Assembly: GCA_004558115.1 (NCBI GenBank)
Contig: SFDT01000042.1
Coordinates: 1 to 21,305, forward strand
Reading direction: 5' to 3'
DNA length: 21,305 nucleotides
Source of the DNA: Clostridiales bacterium
Lineage (GTDB): Bacteria > Bacillota > Clostridia > Oscillospirales > Oscillospiraceae
In this document: piece by piece, positions 1 to 7,437 of the stretch
Position numbering within the stretch: position 1 is the stretch's first letter
How the letters are laid out: the number at the start of each line of letters is the position of its first letter
The notes under the pieces: generated by a model
Database searches by the model: none
Told to the model about the DNA's origin: nothing
What the model saw: the letters and a program-made list of their open reading frames with translations, nothing else
Translations under genes and position numbers: made by a program

Positions 1-2
1 CA

Positions 3-22
3 TTTTCTCCCCGTGGAGAAAA
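3..22. repeat. Short perfect hairpin (8-bp stem)
   Basis: Arms TTTTCTCC (3-10) and GGAGAAAA (15-22) pair perfectly around a CCGT loop. It sits at the window edge, so any gene it belongs to is out of view. Confidence 0.6.
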
Positions 23-49
23 CGGGCCGTGCACGGTCCAAAAGACACG

Positions 50-81
50 CCAGGAGGGGGATTTCGGTCTCCCCCTCCTGG
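50..81. repeat. Perfect hairpin (12-bp stem)
   Basis: Arms CCAGGAGGGGGA (50-61) and TCCCCCTCCTGG (70-81) pair perfectly with an 8-nt loop. There is no T-tract on either side. Confidence 0.7.
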
Positions 82-99
82 ACCTCCCCTTCAAACGAC

Positions 100-129
100 C
101 CAAAGAGGGGGCTGCGGCCCCCTCTTTGG
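100..129. repeat. Perfect hairpin (13-bp stem)
   Basis: Arms CCAAAGAGGGGGC (100-112) and GCCCCCTCTTTGG (117-129) enclose a TGCG tetraloop. It is very stable but has no T-tract. Confidence 0.7.
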
Positions 130-305
130 AAACACCCCCGGCGGAGCGGCAGCGGGGCCAGAGGTAAGGCGCTTCAATAAGCACCCCGAAATTTACGGAA
201 GCGTGACAACTTGCGGCTTGAAGGCTGGATGATTGCCAGGGTACAGCGCACTCGGATGAGACCTGACGGGTTTTATCCGGTCGTGGCCAACAACCGTTCG
301 CATCC

Positions 306-333
306 CCAAACTTGCCCGAATGGGCAAGTTTGG
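306..333. repeat. Perfect hairpin (12-bp stem)
   Basis: Arms CCAAACTTGCCC (306-317) and GGGCAAGTTTGG (322-333) enclose a GAAT tetraloop. It lies about 120 nt past the recD2 stop codon, within reach of the end of that transcript. Confidence 0.7.
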
Positions 334-366
334 ACCAAGCGGCTTTTTCTTCCACCGTGCACGGCG

Positions 367-396
367 CATTCTTTTTCGCCAAGACGAAAAAGAATG
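367..396. repeat. Perfect hairpin (12-bp stem), first structure after recD2
   Basis: Arms CATTCTTTTTCG (367-378) and CGAAAAAGAATG (385-396) pair around a 6-nt loop. It is the first stable structure met by transcription leaving recD2, about 56 nt past the stop codon. The A/T runs lie inside the stem, so it lacks a classical U-tail. Confidence 0.7.
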
Positions 397-451
397 GGGG
401 GTGCATTGCCCACCTCCACCGAGGTGTCACTTCCCTGTCCAGGTATGGACG

Positions 452-2662
452 CTATTGAACATCCCCACTGTGGGCCAGCCGCCACCGCAGGCCCGAATAC
501 CGCCTCTGCTGGCGGTCATTGGCCGCCATGGCCCGCACTGCGGCGTCATCCCCCACCAGGATCAACAGCTCCCTGGCCCGGGTCAGGGCCGTGTACAGCA
601 CCCCCCGCACCATAAGGGACTGGGCCGCCGGCATGGCGGCCATCACCACGCAGCGGTACTCGCTGCCCTGGGCCTTGTGGATGGTCTGCGCGTAGGCCAG
701 GTCCACCTCATTGAGCTGCTCCACGCCGTACAATGCCGTTCTTCCGTCGAAATCCACCGTCAGCCACTCGCCGGATGGGTCGATCTGGACGATCTTGCCC
801 ACGTCGCCGTTGAACATACCGGTGCCCACGGTGCCGTCCGCCTTTTCCCACACCACGTCGTAGTCGTTGCGGGTCTGCATGATGCGGTCCCCTTCCCGGA
901 ACAGACGCTCGCCCCACTGGAGCTCCCGCTTGTCCGGTTTCGGGGGATTCAGCGCCGCCTGGAGGCTGCGGTTCAAGCTCACCGTCCCGCTGGGGCCCTT
1001 CCGGGTAGGTGTCAGCACCTGGATCTGGTCGGCGGGGACGCCCATGTTCTCCGGCAGGCGGCTGCGGCACAGGTCCACCACCGTGGAGAGGGTCCGCTCC
1101 CCATCCCGGCGGCACAGGAAGAAGAAGTCCCCCTGGTCGTTGGTGAGCCGGGGCGGCTCTCCCAGATTCACAGAATGGGCGTTGCGGATAATGGCGGACT
1201 GCTCCGCCTGGCGGAACACCTCCCGCAAAAAGACAGTCTCCACCCGTCCGCTGCGGATGAGGTCGGAAAACACGTTGCCGGCGCCCACGGAGGGCAGCTG
1301 GTCCGCGTCTCCCACCAGCACCAGCCGGGTGCCGGGCCGCAGAGCCCGCAGCAGGGCGGAAAACAGGCTCAGGTCCACCATGCTCATCTCGTCCACAATG
1401 ACCGCGTCCGCCTCCAGGGGCTCCTGCTCCGTTTTGGTAAACGTCACCTGATGGGTGGCGTCATTCCAGCTCATACCAAGCAAGCGGTGGACAGTCTGGG
1501 CCTCCATGCCCGTCAGCTCGCTCATGCGCTTGGCCGCCCGGCCTGTTGGCGCCGCCAGCACGATGTCCAGTCCCATTTTCTGGAACAGGGCCACAATGCC
1601 CCGGACGGTGGTGGTCTTGCCGGTGCCGGGGCCGCCGGTGAGGATGAGGACGCCGGTGCGGGCCGCCAGCTCCACCGCCTGGCGCTGCTGGGGGGCGTAG
1701 GTGATGCCTTGCTCCCGCTGTATTTCTTCGATGGTCCGGGCCGCCTGGCCGCTGCGGTCCGCGTCCACGGCCAAAAGGCCGTTCAGCCGCCGGCAGGCGG
1801 AGGTCTCCGCCTCCCACAGCCGCCTAAGGTAGCAGGCCTCCACATTGGCCACCTGCTCCTGCACCACGGCCCCCCGGTCGATGAGGTCATCCAGGGCCCG
1901 CTCCACCAGCTCCTGCCCGCACTGGAGCAGCTGGCAGGTGGCGGCCACCAGCTTGGGACGGGGCAGGAACACGTGGCCGTTGTTTTCGTTGTGGCTCAGC
2001 TCGAAGGTCACCGCCGCCTGGAGCCGCTCACCACTGTCCGCGGCGATGCCCATGCTCATGGCGATGCCGTCGGTGAGGGCAAACTCCACACCGCAGCTGT
2101 CGCTGCTGAGGAGGTACGGGTTTTCCTGCACCATCTCCAGCGCCGCGTCGCCGTACTGCTGGCGCAGCTGCATGGCCAAGACCGGCGGCAGCTGGTAGCG
2201 GGCCAGGAACTCCATGAGCCGCCGCAGCCCCATGTGCCGGCGGAAGCTCCCGGCGATCTCCTGGGCCTTTTTGGCGGTGATGCCCTTAATGAGGGTCAGC
2301 CGCTCCGGCTCCCGCTCCAGAATGTCCAGGGTGTCCCGGCCAAAGCGCTCCACAATCCGCTGGGCGGTGGCGGGACCCACGCCCTTGCAGACGCCGGAGG
2401 AGAGGTAGTTGAAGATCTCCTCCTCGTCCTCCGGCAAAAACCGCTCCAGCTCCACCGCCCGCAGCTGCTCCCCGTGCTGGGGATGCTGCTCCGGAACGCC
2501 GGACACCGTCAGGTGCTCGCCCGGCGCCACGCAGGGAATGCAGCCCACCACCGTGAGGACCTCTCCCTCCTCCGTCAGGAGGCGCAGGACCGTATAGCCG
2601 TTTTCGGCGTTTTGAAAAATGACGCTGTGTACGGTGCCGTCACAGGTGATGAGTTCTTCCAT
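452..2662 (-). CDS. recD2: RecD2-type ATP-dependent DNA helicase
   Basis: This is a 736-residue superfamily 1B helicase of the RecD2/YrrC type, the stand-alone RecD found in bacteria without RecBCD; family members unwind DNA 5' to 3' in repair and replication-fork upkeep. The N-terminal OB-like region is followed by a helix-hairpin-helix segment (GVGPATAQRIVERFG, near residue 93). Walker A is GGPGTGKTTT near residue 342, Walker B is VIVDEMSMVD near 419, and a UvrD-like C-terminal motif YAQTIHKAQGSEY lies close to the end. Length is normal for the family. ATG at 2662 follows an AGAGAGG ribosome site by about 7 nt. It starts 18 nt after the preceding small gene and is the last gene of the minus-strand cluster. 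Identification is firm; its link to the sporulation genes is only positional. Confidence 0.95.
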   Translation of the reverse strand: MEELITCDGTVHSVIFQNAENGYTVLRLLTEEGEVLTVVGCIPCVAPGEHLTVSGVPEQHPQHGEQLRAVELERFLPEDEEEIFNYLSSGVCKGVGPATAQRIVERFGRDTLDILEREPERLTLIKGITAKKAQEIAGSFRRHMGLRRLMEFLARYQLPPVLAMQLRQQYGDAALEMVQENPYLLSSDSCGVEFALTDGIAMSMGIAADSGERLQAAVTFELSHNENNGHVFLPRPKLVAATCQLLQCGQELVERALDDLIDRGAVVQEQVANVEACYLRRLWEAETSACRRLNGLLAVDADRSGQAARTIEEIQREQGITYAPQQRQAVELAARTGVLILTGGPGTGKTTTVRGIVALFQKMGLDIVLAAPTGRAAKRMSELTGMEAQTVHRLLGMSWNDATHQVTFTKTEQEPLEADAVIVDEMSMVDLSLFSALLRALRPGTRLVLVGDADQLPSVGAGNVFSDLIRSGRVETVFLREVFRQAEQSAIIRNAHSVNLGEPPRLTNDQGDFFFLCRRDGERTLSTVVDLCRSRLPENMGVPADQIQVLTPTRKGPSGTVSLNRSLQAALNPPKPDKRELQWGERLFREGDRIMQTRNDYDVVWEKADGTVGTGMFNGDVGKIVQIDPSGEWLTVDFDGRTALYGVEQLNEVDLAYAQTIHKAQGSEYRCVVMAAMPAAQSLMVRGVLYTALTRARELLILVGDDAAVRAMAANDRQQRRYSGLRWRLAHSGDVQ

Positions 2663-2680
2663 GCTCTGCCTCTCTATGTA

Positions 2681-3004
2681 TTACTCTGTGGGGAAGGTGT
2701 TCCCCTCCGCTAAAATGACGTTCTCCTCCCGCTCCGCCAGGTAGCGGGCCAGTGCCTTCGCGTCGGCGCTCATGCCGCAGTCCGCCAGCACGATGCGGCT
2801 GCCCGGCAGGCGGTGCCGGACCCGGCGCAGCTCCCGGAAATCCCCCTCCAGCGCCAGAGCCTCCCCCCGCAGGGGCAGCACCAGCATCAGTCCGGGGATC
2901 GCGGGCCGCCCGGCGTGGAGGACCGTTCCCGCCGCCAGCCACACCACCGTGGTCAGCCCCACGGCGGAGAGGAACGCAATGATCCCGTCTTGCAGCAATA
3001 CCAT
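2681..3004 (-). CDS. Small membrane-anchored protein of unknown function
   Basis: The product has 107 residues. A hydrophobic N-terminal segment (about residues 8-30) is followed by a soluble part rich in charged residues, with a beta-alpha-like stretch (SRIVLADCGMSADAKALARY). Short clostridial proteins with a similar 'IVLxDxGxxxxAxxLAR' segment exist in my recollection, but I cannot assign a function. The start is supported by GAGGTGA about 7 nt upstream of ATG 3004. It sits 44 nt after the 86-residue gene and 18 nt before recD2, in the same direction, so co-transcription is likely. The base composition matches its neighbours. Confidence 0.75.
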   Translation of the reverse strand: MVLLQDGIIAFLSAVGLTTVVWLAAGTVLHAGRPAIPGLMLVLPLRGEALALEGDFRELRRVRHRLPGSRIVLADCGMSADAKALARYLAEREENVILAEGNTFPTE

Positions 3005-3048
3005 CCCAAATCACCTCGGGACAGTGTATGCGCCAGGGCTGTCCGGCG

Positions 3049-3309
3049 TCAGTTGTTCTCCTCCCGCTCCCGTTGCAGCAGGGAAACGTTGGTTTCCAGC
3101 TCCCGAACGCGCTGTTCCAGCTCCTTGGCCTGTTTCCGCACCGAGAGCCAAACGCTGAGGAGCCCCGCCGGCAGCAGTGCCGCCAAGCCGCACAAAAGCG
3201 GCCATGCCATAAATCCGTCCGCTGTGTTCAAAAGCCATTCCAGCACCGGTTGGCACAGCGCCGCCATGAAAATGGCCATCAGCGCCCAGATACCCAGGAA
3301 GCGTTTCAT
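3049..3309 (-). CDS. Small two-helix membrane protein with C-terminal coiled coil
   Basis: The product has 86 residues. Two hydrophobic segments (about residues 5-25 and 34-55) are followed by a charged heptad-like tail (KELEQRVRELETNVSLLQRE) that should form a coiled coil in the cytoplasm. I do not recognise the family. In Bacillus the gene after ybeY is dgkA, which also encodes a small membrane protein, but this product lacks the DgkA signature residues. I chose ATG 3309 because GGGAGG lies about 7 nt before it. ATG 3315, two codons upstream and overlapping the ybeY stop as ATGA, is the alternative but abuts the ribosome site directly. Confidence 0.7.
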   Translation of the reverse strand: MKRFLGIWALMAIFMAALCQPVLEWLLNTADGFMAWPLLCGLAALLPAGLLSVWLSVRKQAKELEQRVRELETNVSLLQREREENN

Positions 3310-3311
3310 CT

Positions 3312-3812
3312 TCATCCCTCCCGGGTGATGCCCAGCTCTGCCAGGATGGCCTCCTCCCGCTGGCGCATCTGCTGTTTCTGGGGGCCTTCATCCAGGTGGT
3401 CGTAGCCCAGCAGGTGCAAAACGGAGTGGGTCACCAGATACGCCAGTTCCCGGCGGTTTGAATGGCCGTACTCCTTGGCCTGGGCGGCCACATGCTCCAT
3501 GGAAATGACCATGTCCCCCAAGGGCACCAGCCCCGTGCCGGGGTCCGCGTCCTCCTCCGCGGGCAGTTCCCCGGGCTGGAGGTCGAACTCCGGGAAGCTC
3601 AGCACGTCCGTTGGGCGGTCCACATTCCGCATATCCAGGTTGATCTGGTGGATATTCTCGTCATTTGTCAGCAGCACATCCACCTCGCAGGGGACGGTGA
3701 CGCCCTCCGCCGCCAGGGCGGTGCGGATGACCTTGCGGATGAGGGCGCAGGTGCGCTGGTTGGCGGCGCCGGGGATGTCCGCGGTGACGGGGATATAATG
3801 ACGCTTTGCCAT
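3312..3812 (-). CDS. ybeY: Endoribonuclease YbeY, 16S rRNA maturation and quality control
   Basis: This 166-residue protein belongs to the UPF0054/YbeY family, zinc-dependent single-strand RNases acting on the 16S rRNA 3' end and in ribosome quality control. The signature H-x3-H-x5-H motif is complete: HSVLHLLGYDH, with His129, His133 and His139 as metal ligands. The upstream segment NVDRPTDVLSFPEF is also typical. Its start codon overlaps the phoH stop (TAATG) and its own stop is 2-4 nt from the next small gene, so translation is probably coupled. GGGAGG lies about 9 nt before ATG. The phoH-ybeY pairing is widely conserved, but Bacillus has pgpH/yqfF between them, which is absent here. Confidence 0.96.
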   Translation of the reverse strand: MAKRHYIPVTADIPGAANQRTCALIRKVIRTALAAEGVTVPCEVDVLLTNDENIHQINLDMRNVDRPTDVLSFPEFDLQPGELPAEEDADPGTGLVPLGDMVISMEHVAAQAKEYGHSNRRELAYLVTHSVLHLLGYDHLDEGPQKQQMRQREEAILAELGITREG

Positions 3813-4789
3813 TACCGTTTGCCTCCCTTTCCGCCGCTCTTGGCGGTCTCATAGTCCTCGTAAGCCTTCACGATCCGCTGGACCAGCACGTGGCGCACCA
3901 CGTCGGCGTTGGTCAGCTCGCAGATGCCGATGCCCTCCACGTTCCGCAGCACCCGCATGGCCTCCTTGAGGCCGGAGGCCTTGCCGTCAGGCAGGTCGAT
4001 CTGGGTGACATCGCCGGTAATGACGATCTTGGACCCGAAGCCCAGGCGGGTCAGGAACATCTTCATCTGCTCCCGGGAGGTGTTCTGAGCCTCGTCCAGG
4101 ATGATGAAGCTGTCATCCAGGGTGCGGCCCCGCATGTAGGCCAGGGGCGCCACCTCGATGTTGCCCCGCTCCAGGTACTTCTGGTAGGTCTCCGCCCCCA
4201 GCATGTCGAACAGGGCGTCGTACAACGGCCGCAGGTAGGGGTCCACCTTGCTCTGGAGGTCGCCGGGCAGGAAGCCCAGCCGCTCACCGGCCTCCACCGC
4301 CGGACGGGTGAGGATGATGCGGTTCACCTGCTTGTCCCGGAAGGCCTGAACGGCGGCGGCCACGGCCAGATACGTCTTGCCGGTGCCCGCCGGGCCCACG
4401 CCGATGGTGATGGTGTTTTTCAGCACGGAGGCGATATACTCCTTCTGGCCGATGGTCTTGGGCTTCACCGGCCGGCCCTTGGCGGAGATGCACAGTACGT
4501 CGCCGGTGAGCTCCGTGATCTGCTCCTCCTTTCCCGCGCGCACCAGGCCGATGACGTAGCGGACATTCTGCTCGCCAATGACCTCTCCCCGGGAGGAGAG
4601 GGTCAGCAGCGCCTGAATGGCCTTGCAGGCCAGCATCACGTTCTCCGCCTCGCCGTCCACCCGCAGCTCTCCGTCCCGGTTCACCACCGTGACGCTGAAT
4701 TCCTGCTCCAAAAGGCGGATATTCTCGTCAAAGGAGCCGAAGATGTTCACCGCCTGCTCCAGGCGCTCAATGCTGATTCTCTGTTCCAA
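3812..4789 (-). CDS. phoH: PhoH family ATPase (PhoH-like protein)
   Basis: This 325-residue P-loop NTPase belongs to the PhoH family, linked to RNA metabolism and often encoded next to ybeY; its exact biochemical role is unsettled. An N-terminal region of about 110 residues precedes the ATPase domain. Walker A is GPAGTGKT near residues 133-140 and Walker B is FIILDEAQN near 227. The start is TTG at 4789: the frame is closed by TGA two codons further upstream, AGGAG lies 9 nt before the TTG, and the first ATG in frame lies deep in the conserved N-terminus. It begins 30 nt after yqfD and overlaps ybeY by 1 nt. Confidence 0.94.
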   Translation of the reverse strand: MEQRISIERLEQAVNIFGSFDENIRLLEQEFSVTVVNRDGELRVDGEAENVMLACKAIQALLTLSSRGEVIGEQNVRYVIGLVRAGKEEQITELTGDVLCISAKGRPVKPKTIGQKEYIASVLKNTITIGVGPAGTGKTYLAVAAAVQAFRDKQVNRIILTRPAVEAGERLGFLPGDLQSKVDPYLRPLYDALFDMLGAETYQKYLERGNIEVAPLAYMRGRTLDDSFIILDEAQNTSREQMKMFLTRLGFGSKIVITGDVTQIDLPDGKASGLKEAMRVLRNVEGIGICELTNADVVRHVLVQRIVKAYEDYETAKSGGKGGKR

Positions 4790-4819
4790 ATGCGATCACT
4801 CCTGTATCCTTGCGGGCTG

Positions 4820-6013
4820 TCAGCCCGGATCTTCCGTGTATATGGGCACCGATTCCCCGATCTGCTCCAGGCATTCCGCCGTCAGCGTCACCAGCAGGGT
4901 GTCGCCCTTCTGGCGGGTGGTGCAAAGGGTGCTCTCCACGGTGCCGTAGGGGTCCACCAGGGTGTGGAGGTACTCCGTCAAAATCTGCTCCCCCGCTGTC
5001 TTGGCCGCCATGGGCTCCACCGCCGCCTCGGCGGTCTCATACATCCGGCAGCGCTCCGTCACCAGCGTGACGGGCAGCGGCAGGCCAAACAGGGACAGGC
5101 GGTGCCTTTTGGTTATTTTATCATATTCCTCCCCTTCGATGCTACTGTTTGCAAAGAATTTTACGCGGTGGGTGCCAAACACCAGGGAGGCCAGGGTCTT
5201 TTCCGCTCCGGTATATTGCTTTTGAGGGGAGGTCAGGGGCATGGCGCAGGTGAGCGTATACCAGGTCCTCGCCTGCACGGTGCCCATGCCCGCCAGAACG
5301 CGGGCGCCCACGGTATCCGTGTCCTCCACGCCGGAGATGAGAAGCTGTCCCTCCTCCACGGAAGTCCCCGGCAGCACGCAGGCCACGCCGTCCAGGGCCC
5401 GGACCTTCTGCACCAGCCCCGCCCGCCGGGCCACCACATTGGCGGGCTTCCGCTTATCCACCATCTCCGGCGCCGGCGTCCGCTCCCGCACCTGCACGTA
5501 CGCCCGGCAGCCAGACACGTTCACCGTGATCCAGCTGAGCTCCGGGATGTCCAGCAGCACATGGTTGCGCAGGTCCTCCGCGTTCAGGGAAAAGCCGAAG
5601 GTGCCGATGTCCACGCCGTTTTTCTGGAGGGAACGGAGGATCTCCTCCGTGGGGACGGTCTCGTTGCCCTCCACAGTGAAATCCCAGATGAACAGCGTTC
5701 CCAAGGACAGCCCGGCGGCACACAGAATAAGCCCCGCCACCAGGGCGTAGCGCTTGCGGAACCGCCCCAGGAAATAGGGCACCCCCTCCCGCCGGATGGG
5801 AGTGATGGTGCAGTCCAGGTGCTTTGCCGCCCGGCGGAGGGCATGGTAGTCCCGGCGGCTGAGGCGGCAGGTGAAGGCGGTGGGGCTCTCCCACTCCAGG
5901 TCCCAGAAGGATAGGTCCCGGGCGCCGCACAGGTTCAAGACCCGCTCCGGAAAAGCCGCCTCCACCCGCAGCCGCACCTGGCCCCGGAACCGGTTCAAGA
6001 TCTGATTCAGCAT
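4820..6013 (-). CDS. yqfD: Sporulation protein YqfD
   Basis: This 397-residue protein matches YqfD (SpoIV-related family), a mother-cell sporulation protein of Firmicutes. The N-terminal about 85 residues are cytoplasmic and basic. One membrane helix lies at about 88-110 (LVAGLILCAAGLSLGTLF). A POTRA-like region with FTVEGNETVPTEEILRSL follows, then a beta-rich extracytoplasmic domain. Its ATG begins directly after the yqfC stop codon with no gap, so the two are almost certainly translated together, as in Bacillus. In Bacillus subtilis yqfC and yqfD belong to the sigma-E regulon; regulation here can only be inferred from the upstream motif. Confidence 0.93.
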   Translation of the reverse strand: MLNQILNRFRGQVRLRVEAAFPERVLNLCGARDLSFWDLEWESPTAFTCRLSRRDYHALRRAAKHLDCTITPIRREGVPYFLGRFRKRYALVAGLILCAAGLSLGTLFIWDFTVEGNETVPTEEILRSLQKNGVDIGTFGFSLNAEDLRNHVLLDIPELSWITVNVSGCRAYVQVRERTPAPEMVDKRKPANVVARRAGLVQKVRALDGVACVLPGTSVEEGQLLISGVEDTDTVGARVLAGMGTVQARTWYTLTCAMPLTSPQKQYTGAEKTLASLVFGTHRVKFFANSSIEGEEYDKITKRHRLSLFGLPLPVTLVTERCRMYETAEAAVEPMAAKTAGEQILTEYLHTLVDPYGTVESTLCTTRQKGDTLLVTLTAECLEQIGESVPIYTEDPG

Positions 6014-6304
6014 TCACTTCACCCACTCCACGGACGCCAGGTGTCCGCCGATCCGCAGTTCCTCCGCCGTCATGGCCAGAAGGGACAAGCCCTCTCCCTT
6101 GACACACAGCACCCCGGCGGCGGTGTTGATATCAATGCGGCTGTCGCTGTACGCCAGGATGCCCTGGTGGTGCTCCAGGTACAGCTGGCGGCTGCCCACC
6201 ATTTCCAGCCGGGGCAGTCCCGCCACCACATCCGCCGGCAGGTCAAACAGCTCCGCCACCGTGCTCAGCACGCCGCTCTCCCGCTCCCTTCGGTTTCGCT
6301 CCAT
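6014..6304 (-). CDS. yqfC: Sporulation protein YqfC
   Basis: This 96-residue protein matches YqfC, a small YabP/YqfC-family sporulation protein. It has the typical pattern DLPADVVAGLPRLEMVGSRQ near the N-terminus, then LEHHQGILAYSDSRIDINT and GEGLSLLAMTAEELRIGG, which suggests a compact beta-rich fold. The frame stays open further upstream, but ATG 6304 is preceded by AGAGGTGA at a good distance and matches the family's usual length of about 95 residues. It is the first gene of the minus-strand cluster and abuts yqfD exactly. A CATACAGT motif upstream could be a sporulation-sigma -10 box (see the regulatory entry). Confidence 0.9.
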   Translation of the reverse strand: MERNRRERESGVLSTVAELFDLPADVVAGLPRLEMVGSRQLYLEHHQGILAYSDSRIDINTAAGVLCVKGEGLSLLAMTAEELRIGGHLASVEWVK

Positions 6305-6322
6305 ATCGTTCACCTCTGTCCG

Positions 6323-6390
6323 ACTGTATGCGCCTTGCCTGTCCGACTTGCGGGGATCGGCATGGTTTTCCGGGAAGGCGCATAGAAATA
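6323..6390. promoter_or_regulatory. Divergent yqfC/ylbJ control region with 10-bp inverted repeat
   Basis: TATGCGCCTT (6327-6336) and AAGGCGCATA (6375-6384) are perfect inverted repeats 38 nt apart. On the minus strand the repeat reads into CATACAGT, a match to the sigma-E -10 consensus CATACANT ahead of yqfC. On the plus strand it reads into CATAGAAAT ahead of the ylbJ-like gene. Convincing -35 elements are not visible, and both inferred leaders would be very short. Both genes are sigma-E dependent in Bacillus, so a paired sporulation promoter is plausible but unproven. Confidence 0.45.
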
Positions 6391-6404
6391 AGCGGGTGAT
6401 TTGT

Positions 6405-7322
6405 ATGCGGATGCGTTGGCGGGCGGCGGCCTGTCTGGCCCTCGGCGGGGTTTTGGTACTGTTTTTGGCGGAGGCGGGCTTTGTCCGCGCCGCGGCGGCG
6501 GAGGCTCTGTCCCTGTGTGCCGGGTCTGTGATCCCGGCGCTGTTTCCCTTTTTGGTGGTGTCCTCCCTGCTGCTGTCCCTGGGGCTGGGAGAGCTGCTGT
6601 CCCCCATGCTGGCAGGACTGATGGAGCCGCTGTTCCGGGTGGACGGCGCGGGCAGCTCCGCCCTGCTGCTGGGCCTTGTGGGCGGCTATCCCATCGGAGC
6701 GAAAACGGCGGCGGACCTGTACCGGGGAGGCCGCTTGTCCCGGCCGGAGGCGGAGCGGCTGTTGGCCTTCTGCAACAACTCCAACCCGGTGTTCCTCATC
6801 AGCGTGCTGGGCGTGGGGGTGTTCGGCAGCGTCCGGGCGGGGGTGTGGCTGTGGCTCATTCATTTACTGTCCGCCCTTTTGACGGGGCTGCTGTTTCGAA
6901 ACCACGGCGGCCCGGCGCGGCGGCAGGCAGGCGGCACAGCTGCCTTTCAGGCGGTATCCCTTTCCGCCGCCTTTGTGGCCGCTGTACGGGAGAGCCTTTC
7001 CGGGATGCTGTCCGTCTGCGCCTTTGTGACGTTTTTCTATGTGCTGGCCCGGCCCCTGGCGTCTCTTGGCGGATGGCTGGGGCCGGTGCTGGTGGGGCTG
7101 ACGGAGCTGTTTTCCCTGACGCCCCTGCTGCGCCCCGACCGCTTCGGCTTTATCCTGGCCTCCGCCATGGCGGGCTGGGGCGGTCTTTCCGTGCTGTGCC
7201 AGACGGCGGCGGTGCTGGAGGGCAGCGGCCTGCGCCTTCAAAGCTGCGCCGCCGGAAAGGCGGTCCAGGGCCTGTTGGCGGGGCTGCTGGCGGCGCTGCT
7301 GGCCGGATACGCCCTTTCCTGA
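6405..7322 (+). CDS. ylbJ: YlbJ-like sporulation integral membrane protein (Gate/nucleoside-recognition domain)
   Basis: This 305-residue polytopic membrane protein has about eight hydrophobic stretches and the signature GGYPIGAKTAADLYRGGRLS followed by EAERLLAFCNNSNPVFLISV, typical of YlbJ and related Gate-domain proteins (SpmA/SpmB relatives). YlbJ is required for proper spore cortex or coat formation in Bacillus; the substrate, if it is a transporter, is unknown. At 305 residues it is shorter than the roughly 400 residues of Bacillus YlbJ, mainly at the termini. ATG 6405 follows GGGTGA by about 5 nt; a second ATG at 6411 is possible. It diverges from yqfC and ends just before a strong terminator. 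Confidence 0.8.
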   Translation: MRMRWRAAACLALGGVLVLFLAEAGFVRAAAAEALSLCAGSVIPALFPFLVVSSLLLSLGLGELLSPMLAGLMEPLFRVDGAGSSALLLGLVGGYPIGAKTAADLYRGGRLSRPEAERLLAFCNNSNPVFLISVLGVGVFGSVRAGVWLWLIHLLSALLTGLLFRNHGGPARRQAGGTAAFQAVSLSAAFVAAVRESLSGMLSVCAFVTFFYVLARPLASLGGWLGPVLVGLTELFSLTPLLRPDRFGFILASAMAGWGGLSVLCQTAAVLEGSGLRLQSCAAGKAVQGLLAGLLAALLAGYALS

Positions 7323-7332
7323 TCCCACGGTG

Positions 7333-7375
7333 AAAAGCAGCGCCCCCGGACGTGGTGTCCGGGGGTGCTGCTTTT
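7333..7375. terminator. Bidirectional intrinsic terminator between ylbJ and the ABC operon
   Basis: Arms 7333-7351 and 7357-7375 (19 bp with one G-U pair, loop GTGGT) begin with AAAA and end with TTTT, so each strand provides its own U-run. It lies 11 nt after the ylbJ-like stop and 63 nt past the end of the convergent ABC operon. Confidence 0.85.
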
Positions 7376-7437
7376 GTTTAGGGCAACACCGTGCAAATGC
7401 ATCGGCGGCGATTTGCGGAAATTTTGCGGTATTGCCC

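Larger units (their letters stand above)
1..451. other. Non-coding spacer downstream of recD2, rich in hairpins
   Basis: This stretch left of the recD2 stop codon has no credible gene: its open frames lack ribosome sites and give low-complexity peptides. It carries five separate perfect inverted repeats, at 3-22, 50-81, 100-129, 306-333 and 367-396, each listed on its own. The 10-bp palindrome CCGTGCACGG occurs twice, at 27-36 and 355-364. None of the hairpins is followed by a run of T on either strand, so they do not look like simple intrinsic terminators, although one may still end the recD2 transcript. They look like dispersed intergenic palindromes; that is inference, since copy number cannot be seen here. 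Confidence 0.7.

Noticed and set aside
320..2713. Long plus-strand open frame opposite recD2
   Set aside because: It mirrors a well-identified helicase gene, gives a His/Gly/Leu-rich low-complexity product, and has no ribosome site; it is a by-product of high GC at third codon positions.
3806..5914. 702-codon plus-strand open frame opposite phoH and yqfD
   Set aside because: It spans two recognised genes and their junction on the other strand and encodes no recognisable domain.
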